Of a DNA stretch of 64,000 bases, positions 18,210 through 27,250 are shown piece by piece. Within the stretch, counting starts at the first letter, position 1. Every line of letters starts with the position of its first letter. The notes under the pieces were generated by a model. That model made no database searches. It saw only the letters and a list, made by a program, of their open reading frames with translations, and had not been told where the DNA came from. The DNA comes from Agromyces flavus. Lineage in GTDB: Bacteria; Actinomycetota; Actinomycetes; Actinomycetales; Microbacteriaceae. The translations under genes were made by a program, and so were the position numbers. The stretch is taken from positions 248,001 to 312,000 of the forward strand of contig NZ_LT629755.1 of assembly GCF_900104685.1 (NCBI RefSeq), read 5' to 3'.

Positions 18210-19376
18210 GTGGATCTTTACGAGTACCAGGCGAGAGACCTCTTCGAGAAGTACGGAGTGCCGGTGCTCCCGGGCATCGTCGCCGACACCCCCGAGGCGG
18301 TGCGCGCCGCGTCCGAGCAGCTCGGCGGGGTCGTCGTGGTGAAGGCCCAGGTCAAGACCGGAGGCCGCGGCAAGGCCGGCGGCGTCAAGGTCGCGAAGAC
18401 GCCCGATGAGGCCGAGGCCGCAGCCCGCGACATCCTGGGTCTCGACATCAAGGGCCACGTCGTCAAGCGCGTGATGGTCGCCGGCGGCGCCCGCATCGCG
18501 CAGGAGTTCTACTTCTCGGTGCTGCTCGACCGCGCCAACCGCTCGTACCTCACGCTCACGAGCGTCGAGGGCGGCATGGAGATCGAGCAGCTCGCCGTCG
18601 AGAAGCCCGAGGCGCTCGCGCGCATCGACGTCGACCCCGGCACCGGCATCACGCCCGACAAGGCTCGGGAGATCGCAGAGGCCGCGAACTTCCCGGCCGA
18701 GCTCGTCGACAAGGTCGCCGACGTCTTCGTGAAGCTCTACGACGTGTACACCTCGGAGGACGCCACGCTCGTCGAGGTCAACCCGCTCATCCTGTCGGAG
18801 GACGGCGAGATCATCGCCCTCGACGGCAAGGTCACGCTCGACGAGAACGCCGAGTTCCGCCACGCGGGCCACGCCCTCCTCGAGGACAAGGCCGCGACCG
18901 ACCCGCTCGAGGCGAAGGCCAAGGAGCTCGACCTCAACTACGTCAAGCTCGACGGCGAGGTCGGCATCATCGGCAACGGCGCGGGCCTGGTCATGTCGAC
19001 GCTCGATGTCGTCGCGTACGCCGGTGAGAACCACGGCGGCGTGAAGCCCGCCAACTTCCTCGACATCGGCGGCGGCGCGTCGGCCGAGGTCATGGCCAAC
19101 GGCCTCTCGATCATCCTCGGCGACCCGCAGGTCAAGGCCGTGTTCGTGAACGTCTTCGGCGGCATCACCGCGTGCGACCAGGTCGCGAAGGGCATCGTCG
19201 GCGCGCTCGCCGAGCTCGGCCACACCGCCGACAAGCCGCTCGTCGTGCGCCTCGACGGCAACAACGTGGCGGAGGGCCGTCGCATCCTCGAGGAGGCCGC
19301 GCACCCGCTCGTCACCCTCGCCGAGAACATGGACCAGGGCGCCGACAAGGCCGCCGAGCTGGCGAACGCCGCGTAG
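18210..19376 (+). CDS. sucC: succinyl-CoA synthetase (ADP-forming) beta subunit
   Basis: 388 aa. With SucD it converts succinyl-CoA, ADP and phosphate to succinate, CoA and ATP in the TCA cycle. The ATP-grasp domain shows [19 protein letters not shown] at the start, [35 protein letters not shown] and the C-terminal [13 protein letters not shown]. The GTG at 18210 starts the conserved N-terminus, with a weak GGAAG site upstream. sucD follows after 17 bases. Probably controlled by the palindromes at 18111-18140. Confidence 0.97.
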   Translation: MDLYEYQARDLFEKYGVPVLPGIVADTPEAVRAASEQLGGVVVVKAQVKTGGRGKAGGVKVAKTPDEAEAAARDILGLDIKGHVVKRVMVAGGARIAQEFYFSVLLDRANRSYLTLTSVEGGMEIEQLAVEKPEALARIDVDPGTGITPDKAREIAEAANFPAELVDKVADVFVKLYDVYTSEDATLVEVNPLILSEDGEIIALDGKVTLDENAEFRHAGHALLEDKAATDPLEAKAKELDLNYVKLDGEVGIIGNGAGLVMSTLDVVAYAGENHGGVKPANFLDIGGGASAEVMANGLSIILGDPQVKAVFVNVFGGITACDQVAKGIVGALAELGHTADKPLVVRLDGNNVAEGRRILEEAAHPLVTLAENMDQGADKAAELANAA

Positions 19377-19393
19377 AGAAGGATTCGAGAGCA

Positions 19394-20302
19394 ATGACGA
19401 TCTTCCTGAACAAGGACAACAAGGTCATCGTCCAGGGCATCACCGGCGGCGAGGGCTCGAAGCACACCGCCCGCATGCTCGCGGCGGGCACCCAGGTGGT
19501 CGGCGGCGTGAACGCCCGCAAGGCCGGCACGACCGTGCTGCACAAGGACAAGGACGGCAACGACGTCGAGCTGCCCGTATTCGCGTCGGTCACCGAGGCC
19601 ATCGAGGCGACCGGTGCGGATGTCTCGATCGCGTTCGTGCCGCCGGCCTTCACGAAGGACGCCGTGGTCGAGGCCATCGACGCCGAGATCCCGCTGCTGG
19701 TCATCATCACCGAGGGCGTGCCCGTGCAGGACTCGGCCGAGTTCTGGGCGTACGCCAAGGAGCAGGGCGGCAAGACGCGCATCATCGGCCCGAACTGCCC
19801 CGGCATCATCAGCCCCGGAGAGTCGCTCGTCGGCATCACCCCGGCCAACATCACCGGCAAGGGCCCCATCGGCCTCGTCTCGAAGTCGGGCACGCTCACG
19901 TACCAGATGATGTACGAGCTGCGCGACCTCGGCTTCTCGACCGCGATCGGCATCGGCGGCGACCCCATCATCGGCACCACGCACATCGACGCCCTCGAGG
20001 CGTTCGAGGCCGACCCCGAGACCAAGGCGATCGTGATGATCGGCGAGATCGGCGGCGACGCCGAGGAGCGGGCTGCCGACTTCATCAAGGCCAACGTGAC
20101 GAAGCCGGTCGTCGGCTACGTCGCCGGCTTCACCGCGCCCGAGGGCAAGACCATGGGCCACGCCGGCGCCATCGTGTCAGGCTCAGCCGGCACCGCGCAG
20201 GCGAAGAAGGAGGCCCTCGAGGCCGCCGGCGTGAAGGTCGGCAAGACGCCGTCCGAGACGGCGCGCCTGCTGCGCGAGGTGTATGAGGGGCTCAGCGCGT
20301 AG
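19394..20302 (+). CDS. sucD: succinyl-CoA synthetase (ADP-forming) alpha subunit
   Basis: 302 aa, usual length. It carries the phosphohistidine active site near [17 protein letters not shown] (His about 253) and the CoA-binding Rossmann region [21 protein letters not shown], with [13 protein letters not shown] and [15 protein letters not shown] in between. AGAAGGA precedes the ATG. It is the second gene of the sucCD operon and ends shortly before a strong terminator hairpin. Confidence 0.97.
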   Translation: MTIFLNKDNKVIVQGITGGEGSKHTARMLAAGTQVVGGVNARKAGTTVLHKDKDGNDVELPVFASVTEAIEATGADVSIAFVPPAFTKDAVVEAIDAEIPLLVIITEGVPVQDSAEFWAYAKEQGGKTRIIGPNCPGIISPGESLVGITPANITGKGPIGLVSKSGTLTYQMMYELRDLGFSTAIGIGGDPIIGTTHIDALEAFEADPETKAIVMIGEIGGDAEERAADFIKANVTKPVVGYVAGFTAPEGKTMGHAGAIVSGSAGTAQAKKEALEAAGVKVGKTPSETARLLREVYEGLSA

Positions 20303-20318
20303 CGCGCCACGGCTCAGG

Positions 20319-20355
20319 GAAGGGCCCCGCCCGGCGATCGCCGGTGGGGCCCTTC
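20319..20355. terminator. strong bidirectional terminator after sucD
   Basis: GAAGGGCCCC at 20319-20328 pairs with GGGGCCCTTC at 20346-20355 and the loop itself contains the perfect palindrome CCGGCGATCGCCGG (20331-20344). It stands between sucD and the convergent prealbumin-fold gene. A short T-run (GGTTT) follows on the plus strand. Confidence 0.85.
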
Positions 20356-20385
20356 GGTTTCAAGAAGTGATTCCTCCTCTTGGGA

Positions 20386-21753
20386 TCACGGGTCGATCAC
20401 GATGGTGCAGACCACGGTCCTCGGCTCGAGATCCGGGATCGTCACGAACGGGTCGTCGAGCTTGTCCGCGAGCGACACCGTGTCGGAGCCGTCGACGTCA
20501 CACGAGATGCTCGAGAACGTGCCACCATCTACCTGCGAGTCGACGCTGACCGTGACGTCGGTCAACGGCGTGTTCGAGAACTCGACTGGATCTGCGGTGT
20601 CGCAATCGGTGTCCGCGATGACCGTGGCGGTCTGCTCGGAGTCGGTTGAGACGTACCCATCAGGGATGGACTCAGTGACGGTGTAGCTGCCCGCGTCGAG
20701 TCCTTCGAAGCAGATGAGGCCATCTGCGTCGGTCGTGCCGGTGAGATCCTCGGTCAGCAGCGTGCTGCTGACGGTGAAGTTCACGCCCTGCTGCGGGTGG
20801 TCACCCGGGCCGGATGCGGCGTGCTTCGCCGTCTTGGAGATCACCAGGGCACCACAGTTGTTGATGTTCGTCGGCGTCGGAGCGATGAAGTCCTTCATCG
20901 CCGCAGTGAACGAGTCGGACGACCGGCTCTTCAGGTAGGCGCTGCCGAACGCGACGCAGTCGTCGCCGGCGATGGCCGAGAAGTTGACCGTCGCTTCGCC
21001 GAACGTCCGCGCCGAGATCGCGCCGAGCCCGTCGGCCTCGCCTGCCAGGATCGGGCTGGTGTTGATCGATCCGGTCGCCAGTCCGGACGTGGTGAGGTTC
21101 ACTCGATCACCCCAGCATGGGACCTTGTTCGCCGCCTCGCACTGGCTCGCTGAGCCCTCAGTCACCCACTCCGAGAGGAACAGCTCGGGATGCGTTCCAC
21201 CGCTGGTCAGGTCGTACTGGATCAGCAGGTCGCCTTCGGAGCGGACCGGCGTCACGCCGTTGGACGTGAGGGTCTTCGACTTGTTGAACTCGAAGTCCAT
21301 ATTCGTCGTGCCCGTCGGGTCCTGGACGCGGTGCCAGAACAGGTGCAGGAAGTCGTCGCCCGTCGTCTCCTCGAGGTAGAGCCCGAAATTCTTGAGGTCG
21401 CTCTTGTTCGGCGGGATGCTTCCATCGACGACCGTCGGAACGGGGGTGTCCTCCTTCGAGCCCTGGCCGAAAGAGTCGTCGCCGGCGCCAGAGTCCTTGT
21501 CGGCCTGACGGACCTCGCTGACATTCGCCCAGTCGAGCGACGGCGGTGCCGTGTGGTCGACCTTGAGGTTTGCGTCGGCGTCGATTTCGAAGTTGCTGCC
21601 GGCCAGGCTGACGAGGCCATGGCTCGCGAATGCGGGTCCGCCGATCAGGGCCGAGCCCACGATCGCGGTGAAGCCGACGGCTGCGGCGGCGCGTAGACAT
21701 CGCTTGCGGAACGCGATCCGCTCCTCGGGCGTGCGAGTTGTGGTGTGGGGCAT
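20386..21753 (-). CDS. secreted prealbumin-fold surface protein, shorter paralogue
   Basis: 455 aa from the ATG at 21753, which has GGAGGCG upstream; longer upstream starts would run through a conserved leader. A Sec signal peptide (RKRCLRAAAAVGFTAIVG, cleavage after AFA) leads into a head domain of about 280 residues with GSNFEIDADANL, FWHRVQDPTGTTNMDFEFN and YLKSRSSDSFTAAMKDFIAP. One SpaA/prealbumin-like module follows (VISKTAKHAA...GLICFEGLDAGSYTVTE), then a C-terminal module ending VVCTIVIDP. There is no LPXTG motif and no terminal membrane helix, so the anchor is unclear. The larger paralogue lies immediately upstream with the same head and tail. Function unknown; adhesion or surface coating is inference. 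Confidence 0.85.
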   Translation of the reverse strand: MPHTTTRTPEERIAFRKRCLRAAAAVGFTAIVGSALIGGPAFASHGLVSLAGSNFEIDADANLKVDHTAPPSLDWANVSEVRQADKDSGAGDDSFGQGSKEDTPVPTVVDGSIPPNKSDLKNFGLYLEETTGDDFLHLFWHRVQDPTGTTNMDFEFNKSKTLTSNGVTPVRSEGDLLIQYDLTSGGTHPELFLSEWVTEGSASQCEAANKVPCWGDRVNLTTSGLATGSINTSPILAGEADGLGAISARTFGEATVNFSAIAGDDCVAFGSAYLKSRSSDSFTAAMKDFIAPTPTNINNCGALVISKTAKHAASGPGDHPQQGVNFTVSSTLLTEDLTGTTDADGLICFEGLDAGSYTVTESIPDGYVSTDSEQTATVIADTDCDTADPVEFSNTPLTDVTVSVDSQVDGGTFSSISCDVDGSDTVSLADKLDDPFVTIPDLEPRTVVCTIVIDP

Positions 21754-21918
21754 CTTCGCCTCCGGGTTCGCAGTTTCATCCGGTCCGGGCGGGCCGGACG
21801 TTCCGCTGCGGGCGGTGGGCGGACTCGGGTGTCCGTCGACGGCGCGTCCGGGACGGGGGTAAGGACGTCTCCGGGCGTGCATCGCGCCGTAGTGGGTCTC
21901 ACGCCGGTCCGAACGTTA
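21754..21918 (-). promoter_or_regulatory. long conserved 5' leader of the shorter prealbumin-fold gene
   Basis: A TAACGT box (21913-21918, minus strand) begins a stretch of about 165 bases nearly identical to the leader of the paralogue at 24834-25000, while sequence further upstream differs. Inside it ACGGCGCG and CGCGCCGT can pair over about 45 bases, and a CGGAC/GTCCG-type hairpin lies nearer the gene. It may be a structured regulatory RNA. No known riboswitch class was recognised. Confidence 0.5.
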
Positions 21919-22003
21919 CTCCCGTCTTCGGAACGCCGAAACTGTCAATGAGAATTACTCATGTCCCCAGATCGGGTGACACATGCGGATGTCGTCGCAT
22001 GCG

Positions 22004-22037
22004 GGAGGCCCCGCCGGCTGGCGCCGGCGGGACCTCC
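22004..22037 (-). terminator. terminator hairpin after the larger prealbumin-fold gene
   Basis: GGAGGCCCCGCCGGC (22004-22018) pairs with the region ending GCCGGCGGGACCTCC (to 22037), with one mismatch near the middle. A smaller CATGCG/CGCATG hairpin lies at 21982-22001. Both are downstream of the gene on the minus strand. Confidence 0.75.
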
Positions 22038-22067
22038 GCTTCCTTGCTGTGGATCAGTTCCTTTCGA

Positions 22068-24833
22068 TCACGGGTCGATCACGAAGTCGCACGTGATGTT
22101 GCCCGGCTCGAGATCATTGAGGTCGAGGCTGATGTCATCCACCTGGTCGGTGATGCCGTCCTTCTCGATCACTCCATCAGGGTCACCGGTGACATAGCAG
22201 TCGATGCTCGAGAACGTGCCGCCCTCGACGAGGGAGTCGACGCTCACGGTGATCTTCGTCAGCGGCGTGTTGATGAACTCCTTCACCGCACCCGCGTTCG
22301 CGTTCTCGCAATCGGCCGCTTCCGTGACATTCGCAGTCTGCGTGCCCACCTCGGCATAGCCCTCAGGCACCGTCTCGGTGATCGTGTACAGATCAGCGAA
22401 CGCGCTCACCAGCAGGCCGGTGGCACATGCGACGCCGTTCTCATCGGTCGTCACGGTGACGCCCGCATCCGGCAGCTCACCGCCGGTGATCACGAATTCG
22501 ACGCCCTCGTGCGGGTGGTTCTCACCCAGGCCGTCGGCCGCGTGCTTGCGGAGCTTCGTAATCTCGATCGCACCGACCTCGCGCTCGTTGTGGAACGTGC
22601 ACGTGATCGCCTCGCCGGCGCTGAGGGCGATGGCGGCCGGGTCGGAACCGTCGTCACACGTCGCGCTCACGAGGTTCCAGCTGTCCGGAACCGTCTCGGC
22701 CACGTCGTAGCTGCCGGGGTCGAGATCCGAGAACGTCCTCGAGACCGCTGCACCGGCAGTGATGGTCTCCAGCGTGAACGGCGATGGCGAGAGGGTGCCC
22801 GAGGTGAACTCGAACGACCCGGTGCCGCTGTCGGTGATCTTCTCGACGGTGATCGAGCCGGACGCACGGTTGGTGTAGGTGCACTCGAGAGTGTCATCGG
22901 CGTCATCGATGTCGAACGTCACGACGGCATCAGTGATGTCCGTGACCACTCCCTCCGAGCTCGCGTCGCAGTCGACGTCGACCAGCTCCCAGCCCGCAGG
23001 CAACGCGTCTTCCGTGACCGTGAGCCCTGTGCCGAACAGCACGTTGGAGTACGACTTCGTTTCGCCGTCCTTCAGCACGAACGTCGGATTGACTTCGCCC
23101 TCCAGCGTAGAGAACGCGGTCGAGTAGTCGAACGAGGTCACGGTGTCGCCACTCGGTTGCGTCACCTTGTGGATGATCACCTGACCGCCCGTCTGGTTGC
23201 CATACGTGCATTCAAGGGTGTCGCTGGCATCCTCGATGTCGAAGGTGACCGTTCCGGTCGTCTCGTCGATGACGAATTCGACGTCGTCGGTGCTCGCATC
23301 ACAGTTGATGTCTTCGAGCGCCCAGCCTGGTGGCAGGTCGTCCTCCGTGATGGTGAGGTCGTCGCCGAGAAGGACATCATCGAACTGGATCGACTGGCCG
23401 TCTCCGAGCGTGAACGTCGGGTCCGAGGCGGCGAGCGTCGTGAACGCCTTCGTGAATCCGAACTGGAAGTCCTCGGGGTCGGTCGTCGGATCTGTGACCT
23501 TGTGCACGATCACCGTGCCACCGGTCTCGTTGTAATACGTGCAGTCGACAAAATCGCTGTTGTCGTCGAGATCGAACGTGATGGTTCCGGTTTCGACGTT
23601 CACCACCGGGTCGACGCCCTCGCTGTCACCGCAGTCGATGCTGTCGAGCTTCCAGCCTGCGGGTAGCTGACTGAGATCCTCGGTCACCGTCAGGCCAGTG
23701 CCGAGGAAGACCTCGTCGTATTGCTGGCTCTCCGTGTCCTTCAGGCTGAAGGTCGGGTTGTCGCCGTCGGGCGTCGAGAAGTTGCTCGTCTCGAAGGCGA
23801 ACGACGATTCCGACGGATCGGGGCTGGGGTCCGTCACCTTGCGGATGACGACCTTCGCACACGTGTCGATGTCGGTGTCCAGTGGAGCGATGAAGTCCTT
23901 CATCGCCGCCGTGAAGGAGTCGGACGAGCGGCTCTTCAGGTAGGCGCTGCCGAATGACACGCATCCGCCGTCGCCGACGATGGCCGAGAAGTCGACCGAG
24001 GCCTCACCGAAGGTACGGGGCGAGATGGCGCCGAGCCCGTCGGCGTTGGCGGCGGTGATCGCCGTGGTGTTGATCGATCCGGTCGCGTCACCGAGACCGG
24101 ACAGGTTCACCCGGTCGCCCCAGCACGGAGTGGCGTTGGCCGCCTCGCATAGGGACTTGTTTCCGGTCTCGACCCAGCGGGAGAGGAACAGCTGCGGGTT
24201 CGTCCCACCGTTGGCGAGGTCGTACTGGATGAGGAGGTCGCCGGCGGTACGTACAGGGGTCACGCCGTTCGACGACAGCACGTCGGACTGGTTGAACTCG
24301 AAGTCCATGTTCGTCGTACCGGACGGGTCCTGGACGCGATGCCAGAACATGTGCAGGAAGTCCTTGAGTTCCTCCACGTCGGGATCCGGGTCGACATCCA
24401 CGGTCTCCAGGTAGGTGCCGAATGTCCTCAGGTCGCTCTTGTTCGGCGGAATGCTGCCGAACTCGGGCTGCGGGACCGGCGTGTCTTCCTTGGAACCCTG
24501 AGTGAACGAGTTGTCGCCAGCGCCGGACGGCAGGTCGAACTTGCGCTTCTCAGGGTTGTCGTCGTCAGTGGTGACATCAGGAAGATCGTTGGGAATCGAG
24601 GCCCAGTCCTCGGACGGAGCCGGATCGTTGCGAACGAGGTTCGCGTTGGTGTCGATCTCGAAGTTGCTGCCGGTGAGGCTCACCTCGGGATGGGTCGCCT
24701 GCGCGGGCGCTGCGACGAGGGCCGTCGCGGTGAGGCCGATGAAGCCGGCTGCCGCGGCGATCCGCAGACATCGCCGTCTGAACGATGCGCGTTCCTCGGG
24801 CGTTCGGGCAGGGGGTCGGGTTGTCAGGGGCAT
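22068..24833 (-). CDS. large secreted protein with repeated prealbumin-like modules
   Basis: 921 aa. The signal peptide (FRRRCLRIAAAAGFIGLTAT, cleavage near AQA) and head domain (GSNFEIDTNANL, FWHRVQDPSGTTNMDFEFN, SAYLKSRSSDSFTAAMKDF) match the shorter paralogue. From about residue 340 come four tandem modules of about 95-120 residues, three opening with a V-I-x-K-V-T type strand, with the pattern TVTEDxLPxGW, a Cys, then CTYxN. A SpaA-like module (VEFVITGGELPDAG) and a tail ending ITCDFVIDP follow. Each module keeps two Cys residues that may form a disulphide. No LPXTG or terminal membrane helix. GGGAGG precedes the ATG. Function unknown; an extended surface or matrix protein is inferred. 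Confidence 0.85.
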   Translation of the reverse strand: MPLTTRPPARTPEERASFRRRCLRIAAAAGFIGLTATALVAAPAQATHPEVSLTGSNFEIDTNANLVRNDPAPSEDWASIPNDLPDVTTDDDNPEKRKFDLPSGAGDNSFTQGSKEDTPVPQPEFGSIPPNKSDLRTFGTYLETVDVDPDPDVEELKDFLHMFWHRVQDPSGTTNMDFEFNQSDVLSSNGVTPVRTAGDLLIQYDLANGGTNPQLFLSRWVETGNKSLCEAANATPCWGDRVNLSGLGDATGSINTTAITAANADGLGAISPRTFGEASVDFSAIVGDGGCVSFGSAYLKSRSSDSFTAAMKDFIAPLDTDIDTCAKVVIRKVTDPSPDPSESSFAFETSNFSTPDGDNPTFSLKDTESQQYDEVFLGTGLTVTEDLSQLPAGWKLDSIDCGDSEGVDPVVNVETGTITFDLDDNSDFVDCTYYNETGGTVIVHKVTDPTTDPEDFQFGFTKAFTTLAASDPTFTLGDGQSIQFDDVLLGDDLTITEDDLPPGWALEDINCDASTDDVEFVIDETTGTVTFDIEDASDTLECTYGNQTGGQVIIHKVTQPSGDTVTSFDYSTAFSTLEGEVNPTFVLKDGETKSYSNVLFGTGLTVTEDALPAGWELVDVDCDASSEGVVTDITDAVVTFDIDDADDTLECTYTNRASGSITVEKITDSGTGSFEFTSGTLSPSPFTLETITAGAAVSRTFSDLDPGSYDVAETVPDSWNLVSATCDDGSDPAAIALSAGEAITCTFHNEREVGAIEITKLRKHAADGLGENHPHEGVEFVITGGELPDAGVTVTTDENGVACATGLLVSAFADLYTITETVPEGYAEVGTQTANVTEAADCENANAGAVKEFINTPLTKITVSVDSLVEGGTFSSIDCYVTGDPDGVIEKDGITDQVDDISLDLNDLEPGNITCDFVIDP

Positions 24834-25000
24834 CTTCGCCTCCCGGTTCGCAGTTTCGTCCGGTCCGGGCGGGCCGAACGGTCCTCTGCGGGCGACGTGG
24901 CGGACTCGGGTGTCCGTCGTCGGCGCGTCCGGGGACGGGGGTAAGGACGTCTCCGGCCGTGCATCGCGCCGTAGTGGGTCTCACGCCGGTCCGAACGTTA
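24834..25000 (-). promoter_or_regulatory. long conserved 5' leader of the larger prealbumin-fold gene
   Basis: Second copy of the leader described at 21754-21918: TAACGT at 24995-25000 (minus strand), then about 165 bases with only scattered differences, including the pairable GGCGCG and CGCGCC segments and the GACGTCCTTACCCCCGTCC stretch. Similarity stops at the TAACGT box, so the -35 regions differ. Confidence 0.5.
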
Positions 25001-25094
25001 CCCCGGAGCGGTGCGCCGCCGATAGACCAACTGAGCGAAGCTCATCACCCCAGATAGGGGCACGTCCACCTCCGACGCGTGGCAGCATGAAGCC

Positions 25095-25616
25095 ATGACC
25101 GAGCCCACGCGGACCGAGCGACGGAGTGCGAGCCACGTCCTCCGTGCGAGCTTCGTCACCGAGGAGTCCGTGTACGGCGTCATCCTGGTCTCGGGCATGA
25201 TCGTCGTCGCCGGCGCCCACGGCGACAGCTCGTGGTCGACCTTCTGGACCGTGACGACGACCGTCCTCGTGTTCTGGGCGGCGCACCTGTACGCCGGCAC
25301 GGTCGCGGCGCATGGCATGGACGATCACCGGATGGTCGGCCTCGGCGAGGCGTTCCGTCACGCCTTTCGGCGGTCGCTCGGAATGCTCACCGCCGCGCTG
25401 ATCCCGTCGTTCATCCTGCTGCTCGGGGCGACGCGGGCCGTCCCCGACTCCGTGGCGCTCTGGACCGCGCTGTGGGTCTGCGTGGGCGTCCTCGCCGTAC
25501 TCGGCTTCATCGCGTTCCGGCGCCGCGGCGCGAGCGTGCTGATGCAGGTCGTGGGCGCACTCGCGACGGCCGGCTTCGGCGTCGCGATGATCCTGCTCAA
25601 GGCGTTCGTGCACTGA
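25095..25616 (+). CDS. small integral membrane protein, function unknown
   Basis: 173 aa with about four membrane helices: YGVILVSGMIVVAGAHG near 30, the FWTVTTTVLVFWAAHLYAG region near 55, LGMLTAALIPSFILLLGA near 98, and paired helices to the C-terminus. A cytoplasmic loop MDDHRMVGLGEAFRHAFRRS sits in the middle. The family was not recognised. It lies alone between the prealbumin locus and a larger membrane-protein gene. No clear Shine-Dalgarno. Confidence 0.75.
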   Translation: MTEPTRTERRSASHVLRASFVTEESVYGVILVSGMIVVAGAHGDSSWSTFWTVTTTVLVFWAAHLYAGTVAAHGMDDHRMVGLGEAFRHAFRRSLGMLTAALIPSFILLLGATRAVPDSVALWTALWVCVGVLAVLGFIAFRRRGASVLMQVVGALATAGFGVAMILLKAFVH

Positions 25617-25690
25617 CCCACGCGCGCCTCGCGAAGCCCCGCCGCGACGCCATGGGACCATCGTCCCCGCCGCAGTTCCCGGGGCGCCGC

Positions 25691-25696
25691 TAGCGT
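25691..25696 (+). promoter_or_regulatory. -10 box TAGCGT before a membrane-protein gene
   Basis: TAGCGT lies 37 bases before the ATG at 25734, and a GGAGGAG ribosome site sits between them. This is a leadered promoter, unlike the leaderless ones in the window. Confidence 0.4.
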
Positions 25697-25733
25697 CAGC
25701 CGCGGATGCGTCCGACGACCGGAGGAGTGCGCC

Positions 25734-27221
25734 ATGTCCGATCCGACCAGCTCCGAGCTCGACCTGCGCGCACGCATCGCCGCGCTCGAGGCCGAGAACG
25801 CGACGCTTCGCGAGGCGACCGGTGCGACGGATGGCGCGACCGCCGGCCCCGCGACATCCGCCGCCGCACCGCGCCCCCGGCGCCGTCGCGGCCGCACGAT
25901 CGCGGCCGTCGCGCTCGTCATCATCGGCCTGCTGCTCGCTCCCGTCGCTGTCGTGAGCGCGTGGGCGCGACTGCAGCTCGTCGACACCGACCGGTTCGTC
26001 GCGACCTTCGCCCCGCTCGCGGAGGATCCCGACGTCCAGGCGCTCATCTCCGCCCAGGTGACGGATGCCATCGAGGAGCGCGTGGACATCCCCGGCCTCA
26101 CGAAGGACGTGTTCGACGGCATCCGCAGCCTGGACCTGCCGCCACGCGCCGAGGATGCGCTGGGCCTGCTCGAGGCGCCGGCCGCGCAGGGCCTCGAGAC
26201 CCTCGTCGGCAACGTCGTCGACCGGATCGTGACGTCGGACGCCTTCGAGGAGATCTGGCGGACGGCGCTCACCGCGAGTCACCGGCAGTTCGTCGCCGCC
26301 ATCCAGGGCGACCCCGACGCCGCACTCGCGATCAGCGATTCCGGCGCCCTGAGCATACAGCTCGGCCCCATCATCGAGCGCGTCAAGGAGCGGCTCCAGG
26401 AGCGTGGCCTCGGGTTCGCCTCCGCCATCCCGGCCATCGACAAGAGCATCGTGATCGCGCAGGCCGACTCGCTCGTGCTGCTCCAGACGGTCTACACGCT
26501 CGCCGTCGCGGTCGGCACGTGGCTGCCGTTCATCGTGCTGCTGCTGCTCGTCGCGGGTGTCCTGGTCGCGAAGCGGCGCAGCGCGGCGTTGGTGTGGACC
26601 GCGGGCGGCCTCGCGCTCACGATGCTGATCACACTCGCCGGCTTCGGCACCGGGCGGCTCTTCTTCGTCAGTACGGTGAGCCCGTCGATCATGCCGGCGG
26701 CGACCGCGAGGTCGATCTGGGACCAGCTCGTCGAGCTCATGATCTCGTCGATCGCCGCGCTGACCGTACTGGCGATCGCAGTCGCACTCATCGCGTGGCT
26801 GTCGAGTCCGTGGCGGCCGGCGCGTGCGGTCCGGTCGTTCGCCGACGACGGCTTCGGAGCCGTGCGGAGCAGCGCGGAGGCGCACGGCATCACCACGGGC
26901 CGGTTCGGCGAGGCGCTGCACCAGTACCGCGTGGCGATCTTCGCGGCGATCGCGGTCATCGCAGCCCTCGTCCTCATCGCCAACCGTCCGCTCGAGGTGT
27001 CGACGGTGGTCTGGACGGTCGTACTCGCCCTCGTGGCGGTGCTCCTCGTCGAGCTGCTCAGCCGGCCCCCGGCCGACTCCGGCGTGCCGGCTGCGGTCGA
27101 CGGTGACGGCGCGGCCGACGAGGTCGTCCCAGCGGGCACCGCGACGGCGGAGACCGGGGCGACCACCGACGAGGTCGACGACGCGCTCCATCGCATCGAC
27201 ACCGCACGTCCTGCCGGCTGA
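25734..27221 (+). CDS. actinobacterial membrane protein with N-terminal coiled coil
   Basis: 495 aa. Residues 10-30 form a short leucine-zipper-like coil (LRARIAALEAENATLRE). A basic stretch (RPRRRRGR) and one membrane helix follow at about 50-75, then an extracytoplasmic region of about 190 residues (ARLQLVDTDRFVATFAPLAE, DVQALISAQVTDAIEERVD), and a C-terminal block of about five membrane helices. This type is common in actinomycetes but unassigned. GGAGGAG lies upstream of the ATG. Topology suggests a large external loop held between membrane domains. Confidence 0.8.
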   Translation: MSDPTSSELDLRARIAALEAENATLREATGATDGATAGPATSAAAPRPRRRRGRTIAAVALVIIGLLLAPVAVVSAWARLQLVDTDRFVATFAPLAEDPDVQALISAQVTDAIEERVDIPGLTKDVFDGIRSLDLPPRAEDALGLLEAPAAQGLETLVGNVVDRIVTSDAFEEIWRTALTASHRQFVAAIQGDPDAALAISDSGALSIQLGPIIERVKERLQERGLGFASAIPAIDKSIVIAQADSLVLLQTVYTLAVAVGTWLPFIVLLLLVAGVLVAKRRSAALVWTAGGLALTMLITLAGFGTGRLFFVSTVSPSIMPAATARSIWDQLVELMISSIAALTVLAIAVALIAWLSSPWRPARAVRSFADDGFGAVRSSAEAHGITTGRFGEALHQYRVAIFAAIAVIAALVLIANRPLEVSTVVWTVVLALVAVLLVELLSRPPADSGVPAAVDGDGAADEVVPAGTATAETGATTDEVDDALHRIDTARPAG

Positions 27222-27236
27222 TCACCGCGCGGCGCG

Positions 27237-27242
27237 TACAGT
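27237..27242 (+). promoter_or_regulatory. -10 box TACAGT, leaderless start of perM-like gene
   Basis: TACAGT ends 8 bases before the ATG at 27251. No Shine-Dalgarno consensus precedes the ATG. Confidence 0.5.
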
Positions 27243-27250
27243 CGTGTGGG

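Noticed and set aside
21754..21882. Upstream start adding 43 residues to the shorter prealbumin protein
   Set aside because: The added residues translate the conserved leader, precede the signal peptide and lack a ribosome site; ATG 21753 has GGAGGCG.
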